From FEN-987 sp964598845 (GTDB lineage Archaea; Thermoproteota; Bathyarchaeia; 40CM-2-53-6): DNA of 38,487 nucleotides. The translations under genes were made by a program, and so were the position numbers. Below are positions 7,496 to 15,991 of the stretch, piece by piece (the first letter of the stretch is position 1; the number at the start of each line of letters is the position of its first letter). Under the pieces are notes generated by a model. The model ran no database searches, was not told where the DNA came from, and saw nothing but the letters and a program-made list of their open reading frames with translations. Where the stretch lies: assembly GCA_964598845.1 (NCBI GenBank), contig CAZRDM010000020.1:1-38487 (forward strand). The letters are read 5' to 3'.

Positions 7496-8474
7496 CTTCT
7501 AGTCTCCATTTGGGTTTGACTCGCGCGTTACTAACCAAGACCGTTAACCCTGCTCGGACGGCCAGGACACCAGTCCACGCTATCTGCGCGCCGTTATCGC
7601 CTGTGTAGTGCGATTCAACTACGTGGCAGGATCCATCGTGTAGTGCAGCAACCTCTCGAAGCTTGTGTTGAAGCGCCTTGTTTGCGGCGACTCCGCCCGT
7701 CAGGAGAATCTCCTTCTTTCCAGTATACGCAAGACTTCGCTCAACCGCCTCGGCGAGCATCGAACATGAGACTTCCTGCATTGAGTAGCAGATGTCCTCC
7801 AGCTTTGCTCCGGATCGAAGTTTCGAGAGAGCGGCGGTTAGCAATCCGGAGTAGGAGACATCGTTGCCCTTAACAACGTATGGGAGGGAAAGGAAATTGG
7901 AAGCCCTCTCGCTCAGTTTCTCGATTTCAGGGCCTGCGGGAGACGGTAGATTGATCGCCCTCGCAAACATGTCGAACAGGTTCCCAATTGTGATGTCTTC
8001 CGTCTCGCCAAAGACTCGCCAGCGACCTCCAGAGAAAGCCGCAATGGCAGTGTGACCGCCCGAAACAAGTACGACTAGCGGATCCTTTGCCCCCGTGGTC
8101 AGAATACCGATCTCAATGTGTCCAATTGCGTGATTGACAGGTATCAGAGGGATTCGGTAGTAGGCGGATAATGCCCTAGCTATCGTCGCCCCGACTCTCA
8201 GACATGGCCCCAATCCCGGACCCAATGCGATAGCTACACCTGAGAGATCTGAAGGTTTGATCCCCGCCTGCTTCAGGGCTCCTGAGATAACGCTAGCTGC
8301 AATTTCGCTATGGTGTTCAGCAGCCTCGCGAGGATGAATCCCGGTTCCCGGGGCGGAAACATAGACGTCACGAAGATCTGATAAGATCTTACCATCGCCT
8401 GTGACTACACTAACGCCAAAGGTGTGCGCAGTCGACTCTATGCCTAGACAGTACAACTTGACCGTGAAGCTCAC
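7440..8474 (-). CDS. kae1: tRNA N6-adenosine threonylcarbamoyltransferase Kae1
   Basis: The 344-residue ASKHA-fold enzyme starts LYCLGIESTAHTFGVSVV, typical of archaeal Kae1. The metal-binding NHAIGHIE (HxxxH) lies near residue 115, VLVSGGHTAI near 133 and the phosphate motif LLTGGVAANKAL near 260. It transfers the threonylcarbamoyl group from TC-AMP to A37 of tRNA. The GTG at 8474 is used as the start; a TTG 18 nt downstream would remove six residues and is also plausible. It heads the minus-strand cluster, and a TATA element at 8519-8526 lies at the right distance. Confidence 0.93.
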   Translation of the reverse strand: MSFTVKLYCLGIESTAHTFGVSVVTGDGKILSDLRDVYVSAPGTGIHPREAAEHHSEIAASVISGALKQAGIKPSDLSGVAIALGPGLGPCLRVGATIARALSAYYRIPLIPVNHAIGHIEIGILTTGAKDPLVVLVSGGHTAIAAFSGGRWRVFGETEDITIGNLFDMFARAINLPSPAGPEIEKLSERASNFLSLPYVVKGNDVSYSGLLTAALSKLRSGAKLEDICYSMQEVSCSMLAEAVERSLAYTGKKEILLTGGVAANKALQHKLREVAALHDGSCHVVESHYTGDNGAQIAWTGVLAVRAGLTVLVSNARVKPKWRLEDVDIPWRDRSTETDLQGR

Positions 8475-8518
8475 ATCGGTGCGAGAAGAACAAAAACATC
8501 TCGAATCCCTTCGCTAAG

Positions 8519-8526
8519 TTAAAATA
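8519..8526 (-). promoter_or_regulatory. TATA-like element for the kae1 operon
   Basis: Read on the minus strand this is TATTTTAA; the predicted TSS is near 8497 with a leader of about 23 nt. It lies in the 227-nt divergent spacer between kae1 and ileS. I see no convincing T-box, riboswitch or second strong promoter in the rest of that spacer. Confidence 0.4.
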
Positions 8527-8701
8527 CGCTCCTTAACAGCTGAGTATTCGATTGGTGCCACCTTTGACAGGTGACCGCGAAATCGTCCGCTAACTCATTT
8601 CAGTTCAACCGGATCCATAGAAATACCTTGCAGCTTGTGAAATTGGAGAACCGGAATTCCCCGCCTCGGACGCATGCGACAGAGCAACGGAGGACTCGTT
8701 A

Positions 8702-11700
8702 ATGAGTTACTATGTGGGGGAGCTACCCAAGCAATACAATTCTAAATATGTTGAAGAGGAAGCACAGACGCTGTGGCAACGCTACGGGACCTACAAACTG
8801 GTCAAGAAGGCAAGATCCGCCGGTCCCAAGTTCTATTTCTTGGACGGCCCTCCCTTCCCAAGCTCAGATACGCCGCACATAGGCACGTGTTGGAATAAGG
8901 TTTTGAAAGACACAATAATCAGGTACAAACGTGCCCGGGGCTTTAATATCAGAGATCAGCCAGGTTATGACTGCCATGGCCTTCCCATCGAGCTGGCAAT
9001 AGAGCAGAAATTCGGAGTCAAGACTAAGAAGGACATAGAAGCTCTTGGCCTCGAGAAATTCATCACCGAGTGCAAACGATTCGCGGAAACAAATTCCCAG
9101 TCTATGACCCAGATCTTCCAAGATCTAGGCGTGTGGATGGACTGGGACAGCCCTTACATGACACATCAAGACGAGTACATCGAAAGCGACTGGTGGAGCC
9201 TCAAACAGGCATGGCAAAAGGGACTGTTTGAACATGGACAGCGCGTAATCCACTGGTGCCCGAGATGCGAAACAGTCCTCTCAGACTACGAAGTCGTACT
9301 TGAGTACAAGATGCTCCGCGACCCATCAATATACGTCAAGTTCCCAGTTGAAGACAAGCAGAATGAATTCATACTAATATGGACAACAACGCCTTGGACG
9401 CTTCCTTCAAACGTGGGCGTCATGGTGAACCCGGATTTCGAATACTGCAGAGCCCGCAGCGACGATCAGATATTCATCCTTGCGAAACGTAGAGTGCCTC
9501 AAGTCGAAGAGGAAACCGGCACCCGTCTAGAGGTCTTACAGAGCTTTCCCGGAACAAGACTTGAGGGCCTAAAGTACAGTTCACCAATGGAGAGCTTGGT
9601 TCCTGCTCAAAGGCACCTAAAGGGCGGACACCGGGTTGTACTCAGCAAAGAGTACGTAACACTTGAGGAGGGGACTGGCTGCGTTCATTCAGCACCTGGT
9701 CACGGGGAAGAAGACTACGAGGTAGGGATGCAGTATGGCCTGCCAGTCCTCATGCTCGTAGACGATCAAGGAAAATTCTTGGAGGAAGCTGGAAAATACT
9801 CCGGCCACTCTGTCCGCCAGTCAAATCCCGAAATAATCGAGGATTTGAAGTCGCTGGGAATGCTCTTGCATTCTTCTGAGATTGAGCACCGAAGCCCCGC
9901 ATGCTGGCGGTGCAGGACCCCACTTATCATAAGGGCTACCGACCAGTGGCTTGTGCGGGTCGCGCACATGAAAGATCGCTTAATGAAGGAAGTGGACTCA
10001 ACCGTATGGATCCCAGCTTGGGCTGGGGCGAGCCAGTTCAAGAATTGGCTTCAGAACCTGAAGGACTGGGTCGTTTCAAGGCAGCGATTCTGGGGTACGC
10101 CCTTACCGGTCTGGCTGTGCAGCTCATGCGGCCAAGATATGGTAATTGGTTCCAAAGAAGAACTTCTCCAACGCGCGACCTCATCCGGTGACATCCCCAG
10201 CCTACACGTTCCGTGGGTAGACAGCATTAGACTCCAATGCAAATGTGGCGGTGAGATGAACCGCGTAACGGACGTCATGGTTGGCTGGTATGACTCAGGC
10301 GCGGCATCGTACGCAAGCTTGGGTCACCCGAAGGAGCCCGAGCGAACAAAGTTCTGGTTCCCTGCCGACTTCATAGTTGAGGGCCGTGACCAGATCTCCG
10401 GTTGGTTCTTCTCTCTTCTCAAAGCAGGTCTCGTTGCGATGGATGAAAGTCCCTACAAGACCGTGCTGATGCATGGATTCATGCTAGACGCGGAAGGGCG
10501 TGAAATGCACAAGTCACTCGGCAATTACGTCACGGCGCAGGAGGTCGTGCAGAAATTCGGAAGAGACGTTTTCCGCTACTATGTGCTCCAAACAACGGTC
10601 TGGGAGGACCTGCGCTTCTCCTGGGACGCGTTAAAGCAATATAGCGGCGACTTAGACACCTTCTGGAACACATTCGTCTTCGCGAGCACCTACATGAGCT
10701 TAGACAAGTTTGTCCCAGCGAAATGGCCCTCAAGAAAACTCTCCGGATCGCTTCGTCCTGAAGATAGGTGGCTACTGAGTCGGACACATAGAACCATCAT
10801 GGAAGTCACGGCTGCCATGGAAGATTACAAGGTCCATGAGGCCCTTCGAAAGCTGAAGACCTTCTTGATCGGAGATCTTAGTCACACATATGTTCGATTC
10901 ATTAGGAGACGAACATGGGTAGAAGGAGCTACTCGGGACAAGCTCGCAGCCTACGCAACCCTCTATTCGGCCTTGAAGTCGGCGCTGATTATGCTGGCGC
11001 CGATGGTTCCATTCTTGGCAGAAACACTCTATCAACATGTTTTCAGAAATGCTGAGCTAGATCATCCTCAGACCGTGCACATGCTAAACTGGCCCACCTA
11101 CGACCCAACGTGGATCGATGACTCGATAGAGACTGAAATGACCGCAGCTCAAAATGTGCTATCAGCGGTAGCCTTCGCTCGGACTGAGAAGGCACTGAAG
11201 CAAAGGCAACCCGTCCGAGAGGTCGTGGTGGCAACAGATTCGAAAACGGCTCGAAACGCCCTTGGAAGATTCTCCCAACTATTGCGCGAGCAAGCGAACA
11301 CTCGCAATTTGATTCCAACTTCGACGCGTGGGGCATCAAAATATGAGCGCGGTTCGAATGCTAAGCGTTTCACGAAAGCGGAATTTGTGCAGGGATTCGT
11401 TTACCTCGACCTGAAACTGACGAGGAATGAACTCGCCGAAGGACTGGCACGTGACGTAGTCCGGAGGATGCAGCAGATGCGGAAAGAGATGGATCTAAGG
11501 GTAGACTCCTATGTTCACGCCTACATTATTGCGCCATCCAGAAGGGCCGCAGGCATGCTCCAGACTAAGCGGATGTTCATTGCACGCGAGGTGCGAGCCA
11601 AGCAGCTTAGAATAGGTACGACAAAGGTGCAGGTCGATGGTCCATACTACACTAGGACATGGCAGATAGGCGAGAATAGCTACGAGTTTGGCGTCTGCGA

Positions 11701-11731
11701 ACTGACTAAGCTGAAGCAGAGAGCCCGTTGA
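8702..11731 (+). CDS. ileS: Isoleucyl-tRNA synthetase
   Basis: This 1009-residue class Ia synthetase charges tRNA-Ile. The HIGH motif is in DTPHIGTCWNKVLKD near residue 57, followed by QPGYDCHGLPIELAIE, which is diagnostic for IleRS. The editing domain contains FILIWTTTPWTLPSN and GTGCVHSAPGHGEEDY near residue 330. The KMSKS loop appears as MHKSLGNYV near residue 602, as in archaeal and eukaryotic IleRS. Zinc-site cysteines occur in WCPRCE and in CSSCGQ. The ATG at 8702 has GGAGGA 7 nt upstream. Length and order of domains are normal for the archaeal/eukaryotic type. It stands alone, divergent from kae1. Confidence 0.96.
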   Translation: MSYYVGELPKQYNSKYVEEEAQTLWQRYGTYKLVKKARSAGPKFYFLDGPPFPSSDTPHIGTCWNKVLKDTIIRYKRARGFNIRDQPGYDCHGLPIELAIEQKFGVKTKKDIEALGLEKFITECKRFAETNSQSMTQIFQDLGVWMDWDSPYMTHQDEYIESDWWSLKQAWQKGLFEHGQRVIHWCPRCETVLSDYEVVLEYKMLRDPSIYVKFPVEDKQNEFILIWTTTPWTLPSNVGVMVNPDFEYCRARSDDQIFILAKRRVPQVEEETGTRLEVLQSFPGTRLEGLKYSSPMESLVPAQRHLKGGHRVVLSKEYVTLEEGTGCVHSAPGHGEEDYEVGMQYGLPVLMLVDDQGKFLEEAGKYSGHSVRQSNPEIIEDLKSLGMLLHSSEIEHRSPACWRCRTPLIIRATDQWLVRVAHMKDRLMKEVDSTVWIPAWAGASQFKNWLQNLKDWVVSRQRFWGTPLPVWLCSSCGQDMVIGSKEELLQRATSSGDIPSLHVPWVDSIRLQCKCGGEMNRVTDVMVGWYDSGAASYASLGHPKEPERTKFWFPADFIVEGRDQISGWFFSLLKAGLVAMDESPYKTVLMHGFMLDAEGREMHKSLGNYVTAQEVVQKFGRDVFRYYVLQTTVWEDLRFSWDALKQYSGDLDTFWNTFVFASTYMSLDKFVPAKWPSRKLSGSLRPEDRWLLSRTHRTIMEVTAAMEDYKVHEALRKLKTFLIGDLSHTYVRFIRRRTWVEGATRDKLAAYATLYSALKSALIMLAPMVPFLAETLYQHVFRNAELDHPQTVHMLNWPTYDPTWIDDSIETEMTAAQNVLSAVAFARTEKALKQRQPVREVVVATDSKTARNALGRFSQLLREQANTRNLIPTSTRGASKYERGSNAKRFTKAEFVQGFVYLDLKLTRNELAEGLARDVVRRMQQMRKEMDLRVDSYVHAYIIAPSRRAAGMLQTKRMFIAREVRAKQLRIGTTKVQVDGPYYTRTWQIGENSYEFGVCELTKLKQRAR

Positions 11732-11818
11732 GCTAACAGGACCCGACCTGAACCTCAAGTCAGCAATTCAGTCAAGAAATCTGAGAACAATGTCCCAGAC
11801 GTGCATCAGAGTCGTTTC

Positions 11819-12775
11819 TCAGATAGGAACCTCAATGAAGAGCCGCTCGAGCAGCTCCTTGTACCTATTCCTTATGGTGACTTCGGTCACATTCGCTATC
11901 TCAGCGATCTCTCTCTGAGTCTTCCTTTCATTGGTAAGCACAGTAGCGATGTACGTCGCGGCCGCAGCGATTCCTGTCGGACCGCGACCGGACGTAAGTT
12001 TCATTTCTTTTGCGATCTCGAGGATCCTTATCGCGATCGCCTCTGCCTTGCCTGAGATCACGAGCTTATTACTGAAGCGTGCTGCGTAGTTTCGGCTGGT
12101 AGACGGAGGAACGAAGGCCTCGAGCTCCCGAACCATAAACCTGTAGCTCCTTCCAATATCCTTCTTATTCAGACTAGCCGATGACGCTATTTCATCGAGT
12201 GTTCGTGGGACACCGCATTGCCTACAGCTCATGTAGATCGCAGCTGCAGTGACATTGTGAATCGATCTCCCGCGGATCAGACGCTTCTTTATGGCGCGAC
12301 GATAAATGACGGAGGCGGTCTCAAGGATATTCTTCGGCAAATTGAGTACTGAAGCAAGCTTACTCAGCTCCGCCAGGGCGACTGCCAGATTTCTCTCGGT
12401 TGCATCGGAAACACGAACGCGGCTTTGCCACTTGCGGAGTTTGTAAAGATCCAAACGCTGCGTCGCAGTGGCCTTCTTGCCGAGAACGCGTCTATCACGC
12501 CAATCGATAACGGTTGAAAGGCCCTTGTCATGAATCGTATAAGTCAGTGGGGCCCCAACGCGGGTTCGTTTGGCTTTCTGCTCATCGTCAAAGGCGCGCC
12601 ATTCGGGTCTCGTATCAGCCAATTTCTCCGCGATAACACACCCGCAAGTCATGCATACGATCTCAGCTGCTTCATAGTCGCGCATCAGTTTAGGTCCGCC
12701 GCATTCCGGGCATACGCGAACCTTCTGCTGCGATTGCAGTGCCTCCCCTAGTTCACCATCCGATTCCTCGGACAC
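11819..12775 (-). CDS. tfb: Transcription initiation factor TFB
   Basis: The 318-residue TFIIB homologue recruits RNA polymerase to TBP-bound promoters. The N-terminal zinc ribbon is CPECGG then CMTCGC (about residues 22-46). The B-finger/linker has EWRAFDDEQKAKRTRVGAPLT. Two cyclin folds follow, with KRLIRGRSIHNVTAAAIYMSCR in the first and LTSGRGPTGIAAAATYIA in the second; the C-terminal helix-turn-helix TQREIAEIANVTEVTIRNRYKEL contacts the BRE. The start is GTG at 12775. It lies 8 nt downstream of gar1, and the gar1-tfb pair is a common archaeal arrangement. Confidence 0.95.
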   Translation of the reverse strand: MSEESDGELGEALQSQQKVRVCPECGGPKLMRDYEAAEIVCMTCGCVIAEKLADTRPEWRAFDDEQKAKRTRVGAPLTYTIHDKGLSTVIDWRDRRVLGKKATATQRLDLYKLRKWQSRVRVSDATERNLAVALAELSKLASVLNLPKNILETASVIYRRAIKKRLIRGRSIHNVTAAAIYMSCRQCGVPRTLDEIASSASLNKKDIGRSYRFMVRELEAFVPPSTSRNYAARFSNKLVISGKAEAIAIRILEIAKEMKLTSGRGPTGIAAAATYIATVLTNERKTQREIAEIANVTEVTIRNRYKELLERLFIEVPI

Positions 12776-12783
12776 TATCTCAC

Positions 12784-13044
12784 CTAATCCAGAGAGTAGA
12801 CGATTCGACCCACGTACTTGGCGGGTGAAGGAATCGCTGGTTTGATCGCTAGGTAAGGTGATGAAACCGGTCCGAAGATGTCGCGGACTTTTCCTATCTC
12901 CTTTAGTTTACTGTCGCAGGCTCTCGTTCCAATTTTCACGAAGCCAGTTTGTTCGCATCTTACTATGAGGCTGCGGCTTTTGGAAAGATGCAGGATTTTG
13001 CCGAGCCTCCGCAAACTGTCCTCGTCACTCCCGCCGTAGGGCAT
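12784..13044 (-). CDS. gar1: H/ACA RNP protein Gar1
   Basis: The 86-residue beta-barrel protein contains RRLGKILHLSKSRSLIVRC, a short loop, KEIGKVRDIFGPVSSPYLAIKP and YVGRIVYSL, the Gar1/Naf1 RNA-binding core. Gar1 binds Cbf5 in H/ACA ribonucleoproteins that guide pseudouridylation of rRNA and tRNA. The length fits the archaeal proteins, which lack glycine-arginine tails. The ATG at 13044 lies where the transcript should start (TATA box 13062-13069), so the gar1-tfb mRNA is probably leaderless. Confidence 0.88.
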   Translation of the reverse strand: MPYGGSDEDSLRRLGKILHLSKSRSLIVRCEQTGFVKIGTRACDSKLKEIGKVRDIFGPVSSPYLAIKPAIPSPAKYVGRIVYSLD

Positions 13045-13061
13045 TCGTGAAGTCAGAATCG

Positions 13062-13069
13062 TATATAAA
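13062..13069 (-). promoter_or_regulatory. TATA box giving a leaderless gar1-tfb transcript
   Basis: Read on the minus strand this is TTTATATA, a near-consensus archaeal TATA box. Its centre is about 22 nt from the gar1 ATG, so the TSS should fall at or next to the start codon. Confidence 0.6.
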
Positions 13070-13216
13070 CATAGATATCTGTCAAGATTCTTTGAAACAG
13101 AAATACAATTCCTTCAACAAGAAATCTGCATCGCATTGAAACGCGTTTTCGCGTCCGACAAAGCAATGCATTTTCTACATTCTATCGTAGTGATGCGCAC
13201 GTGAATGCCCCCGAAG

Positions 13217-13224
13217 GTTTTTAC
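13217..13224 (+). promoter_or_regulatory. TATA-like element for the Smc5/6-like operon
   Basis: GTTTTTAC is followed by a predicted TSS near 13246, 23 nt before the ATG at 13269. This supports that ATG over an upstream in-frame TTG at 13233, which would lie before the TSS. Confidence 0.4.
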
Positions 13225-13268
13225 GACGCCGCTTGCAAGCTTACTTTTCAGACGGTAGCTCGGGTCAG

Positions 13269-15194
13269 ATGATAAAGGGCGTAGTGCTAACAAATTTCAT
13301 GTCTTACGACAACTCCTACGTTCCCTTAGAGCCCGGGCTGAACCTAGTCTGCGGGCCGAACGGTGCAGGCAAATCTTCGATTTTGCTTGCAATCTCTGTG
13401 GTCCTAGGCCAAGCCTATACTGAAAGATCCAAGCGACTCAGTGATTTGGTGAGATGGGGAACCGACGAGGCGAGAATCACTCTAATCCTTGACAACACAG
13501 GGAAGAAGAGACTCTTCCCCCAGTTTCATTCCGACCTTGTGACAATCACGCGTGTCCTCAAACAGAAAGGAACATACTACTATCTTCTCCAGAACAAACC
13601 CGCTGCCAAGTCAGCGATAACAGACGTTTTCGAGATGATGGGACTTAGCCCGGATAACATCTTAGTCATAATGCACCAATTCATGGTAGGACGATTCGCC
13701 GCTGTCAGCTCCCAAGAGAAACTGAAGATGCTTGAGGAAGCTGTAGGCTTTCAATCTTACCGGGAAGAAGTTCTCGACGCAAGAAAGAGACTGGAGAGCG
13801 TCATGAGCGAGGAACAATCCCTCGCGCAAGTACTCGAATCGACGAAGGAGACTCACGATTACTGGAAGCGTGAATACGAACGATTCTTGCATAAGAGAGA
13901 GTTAGAGACAAAGCTTGACGCCGTAAAGAGAGAACTGCTCTGGAGCAAGATCCAGAAACGGAAAGAAGCACTCACCCGCATCGAAGCCCGTATCGAGTCC
14001 AAAACTAGAACCCTGCACTCCATTGAGAACAAGATTCAGGAACTTGCAGACTCCAAGAAGAAGCGACAGGCGAAATATGATGAATTGAACCTAGACCGGA
14101 TAGAGCTGGAAGACAGGCGGGTCGAACTGGTCAAGGAGATTACTACACATGAACTAAACTTGGACTGGGCAACGAACCTACTTCATGACTTCGAATCGTT
14201 AGTTACACAAACCCAGACCCAATCATTGACCCCGGAACTTGAAGCGATCAGCAAGCTCAAGCACTCATGGAACGAAACAGCTGAAGAGTCTCAGAGGAAA
14301 CTTGTTAGGGTCAAGGAGAGGTTAGCACTACTCAACGAGAAGATGGCGGATGCAGGTGGACGCCTAGAGGACGTACTCTCGAGACTAATTGATACGAATG
14401 TGGAGTATGAGGTTTCCGAGTTCAAGCGCAGATTATTGGCAGAGGAGATCGCCGACCTACAGGCTCAGGTTCGCCTAGTGAAGGAGGAGCTTGATCCCAT
14501 GATCGCCTCCGGCGAAAAGACTGGACCGCCGATCCAATCCCCTAGAAAGATACTTGATGTCATGCTCGAGATCAGCGCCGTAGAAGAACAGTTGAAACCG
14601 CTTGTTGGCATATCGGAAGACGTCGAACGAATGTATTCGTCCTACGCGAAAGTCTACGAAGATCTTCGGAAAAAGGCCGACCAAGTAGCTCAGAGCCGAC
14701 AGGAAGTGCTAACGGAGCTAGATAGACGGTTAGCTAGATGGCGAGACGTTCTGACCACATTCCTAGAAGAGTTGACGCGCAGATACAACGAGATCCTAAG
14801 AGCCGTGGGAGCTGCCGGGGCCGCTCGGTTGATCTCATCCCGCGACATAGAGAAGTGCGGACTTGAGATACTAGTCGGCTTCAAAGGAAGCAAGGCTACC
14901 GCCTTGGATGCATTCACGCAAAGTGGGGGCGAGAGGAGCATTGCGATGATGGCATTCCTTCTTGCATTGCAACAGCATATCACTTCCCCATTTAGGGCAA
15001 TCGATGAATTCGACGTACATATGGATCCGAAGAATCGGGAACTTGTTACCCAACTCATAATGTCAAGCGTAGCAGACATGAGAGAAGGCCAGTACATCGC
15101 CATCACTCCCGGTCAAGTGAACGTGACCGAGAATTGTCATGTAATAGTCGTCCAGAACGTTGAAGGCACATCAAGAGTCAGTGAGCTCAGATGA
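13269..15194 (+). CDS. Compact Smc5/6-family SMC ATPase
   Basis: The 641-residue protein has SMC head halves at both ends of a coiled coil. N-terminal head: NFMSYDN at residues 9-15 (the Smc5/6-type N-F-M/L-x-Y/H-D motif), Walker A GPNGAGKSS at 29-37, and a QFMVGRFAAVSSQEKLKMLEEAVG stretch near 140 that parallels the Smc5 QDKV.EFA..S..ELLE motif. C-terminal head: QSGGERS signature near 551-557, then PFRAIDEFDVHMDP with Walker B Asp/Glu near 579-580 (Smc5: PFRVVDEINQGMDP), and QYIAITP near the end (Smc5: QYFFITP). The coiled arms (about 170-500) are far shorter than the ~300 residues each of eukaryotic Smc5/6. No hinge domain and no Rad50 CxxC hook are visible. Its stop overlaps the next gene as ATGA. 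I infer that it dimerises with itself or with an SMC partner encoded elsewhere. Confidence 0.85.
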   Translation: MIKGVVLTNFMSYDNSYVPLEPGLNLVCGPNGAGKSSILLAISVVLGQAYTERSKRLSDLVRWGTDEARITLILDNTGKKRLFPQFHSDLVTITRVLKQKGTYYYLLQNKPAAKSAITDVFEMMGLSPDNILVIMHQFMVGRFAAVSSQEKLKMLEEAVGFQSYREEVLDARKRLESVMSEEQSLAQVLESTKETHDYWKREYERFLHKRELETKLDAVKRELLWSKIQKRKEALTRIEARIESKTRTLHSIENKIQELADSKKKRQAKYDELNLDRIELEDRRVELVKEITTHELNLDWATNLLHDFESLVTQTQTQSLTPELEAISKLKHSWNETAEESQRKLVRVKERLALLNEKMADAGGRLEDVLSRLIDTNVEYEVSEFKRRLLAEEIADLQAQVRLVKEELDPMIASGEKTGPPIQSPRKILDVMLEISAVEEQLKPLVGISEDVERMYSSYAKVYEDLRKKADQVAQSRQEVLTELDRRLARWRDVLTTFLEELTRRYNEILRAVGAAGAARLISSRDIEKCGLEILVGFKGSKATALDAFTQSGGERSIAMMAFLLALQQHITSPFRAIDEFDVHMDPKNRELVTQLIMSSVADMREGQYIAITPGQVNVTENCHVIVVQNVEGTSRVSELR

Positions 15195-15991
15195 CATTGA
15201 CCAAAGTGACCAAGCGCAGCCGAACCATACTAGGGACTGGCAGAAAGGAACTCCAAGAAATCATCGAGACGTGCGACGCCATCTCTGAAAGGAAGTTCAA
15301 CCCCTTCTTCCTTGATGTGAAGCTCGGTGTGGACACGCTTCGGCGTTATTTTCCACGCTGGGTGACTTTCCAAGACCACTGCCTCGATGTGCATACGTTG
15401 AATAGGTTATCGGAGGTGGTGCGCCTTCAGAACACTCAGCTCAAGTTCCAATCAAGCGCTCTTTATGCGGATCCAGAATTTGTGGCGAGGAAAATCCAGC
15501 ATATGAGCGAAAAACGCTTGGCGGAAGTATTCCTCCAGAGCTGGCATCCAATCGCTGAGCTCGAACAGTTGACGAACGAAGTAGTCCTAGAGGCAATCGA
15601 GTACTGGAACAACCTCCTACCTATCGCGGAGCGTTGGAAGAGCAGAGAGTACCTATCAGGCAAGCAACCCGCAAGCGTTGATTCCAGTACCCTGACTGGC
15701 TTGGGGATACATGGTGTGGAGTTCACTGAACGACTTACCTCCATGTGGCAAGAACTTCACCAACTCTATGTGTCTTCACAGAGACCTGTTGACTATTGGA
15801 ACTTTGTGCGAACCTCCTCTTACCAAGAAACTGTGCTGAGGGCGTACTTCGTAAGTTTCCTGGTTACTTACGGTTACACGAAACTCCATATTGACGGGAA
15901 CAAGATGATGCTCATTCCACTCGACAAACCGACGGAGAAGCCAATCCTAGGCGCCGTGAGCCTCCCTATATCGATCCCCAAGGGGATTTGA
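15191..15991 (+). CDS. Nse4-like kleisin subunit (predicted)
   Basis: The 266-residue protein is mostly helical in its first 190 residues (for example GRKELQEIIETCDAISERK, MSEKRLAEVFLQSW). The C-terminal segment at about 199-247 begins PVDYWNFVRTSSYQETVLRAYF and continues VSFLVTYGYTKLHIDG. It resembles the Nse4/EID C-terminal winged helix, whose family pattern is P..YF.FV.DP.SF..TVEN.F..SF...DG...+..D. Nse4 is the kleisin that bridges the Smc5 and Smc6 heads and binds Nse1/Nse3. Position between an Smc5-type ATPase and a tandem winged-helix protein, with 4-nt overlaps at both ends, is the usual SMC-kleisin-KITE order. Assignment is by motif pattern from memory, without a profile search; a lineage-specific kleisin of other origin is the alternative. 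Confidence 0.65.
   Translation: MTLTKVTKRSRTILGTGRKELQEIIETCDAISERKFNPFFLDVKLGVDTLRRYFPRWVTFQDHCLDVHTLNRLSEVVRLQNTQLKFQSSALYADPEFVARKIQHMSEKRLAEVFLQSWHPIAELEQLTNEVVLEAIEYWNNLLPIAERWKSREYLSGKQPASVDSSTLTGLGIHGVEFTERLTSMWQELHQLYVSSQRPVDYWNFVRTSSYQETVLRAYFVSFLVTYGYTKLHIDGNKMMLIPLDKPTEKPILGAVSLPISIPKGI

Noticed and set aside
8527..8701. Riboswitch or T-box leader upstream of ileS
   Set aside because: No specifier loop, T-box core or strong terminator/antiterminator pair was seen, and T-boxes are not an archaeal mechanism.
13269..15194. The SMC-like ATPase as Rad50
   Set aside because: No CxxC zinc hook, no mre11 neighbour, and the signature and Walker B segments (QSGGERS, PFRAIDEFDVHMDP) follow Smc5 rather than Rad50.
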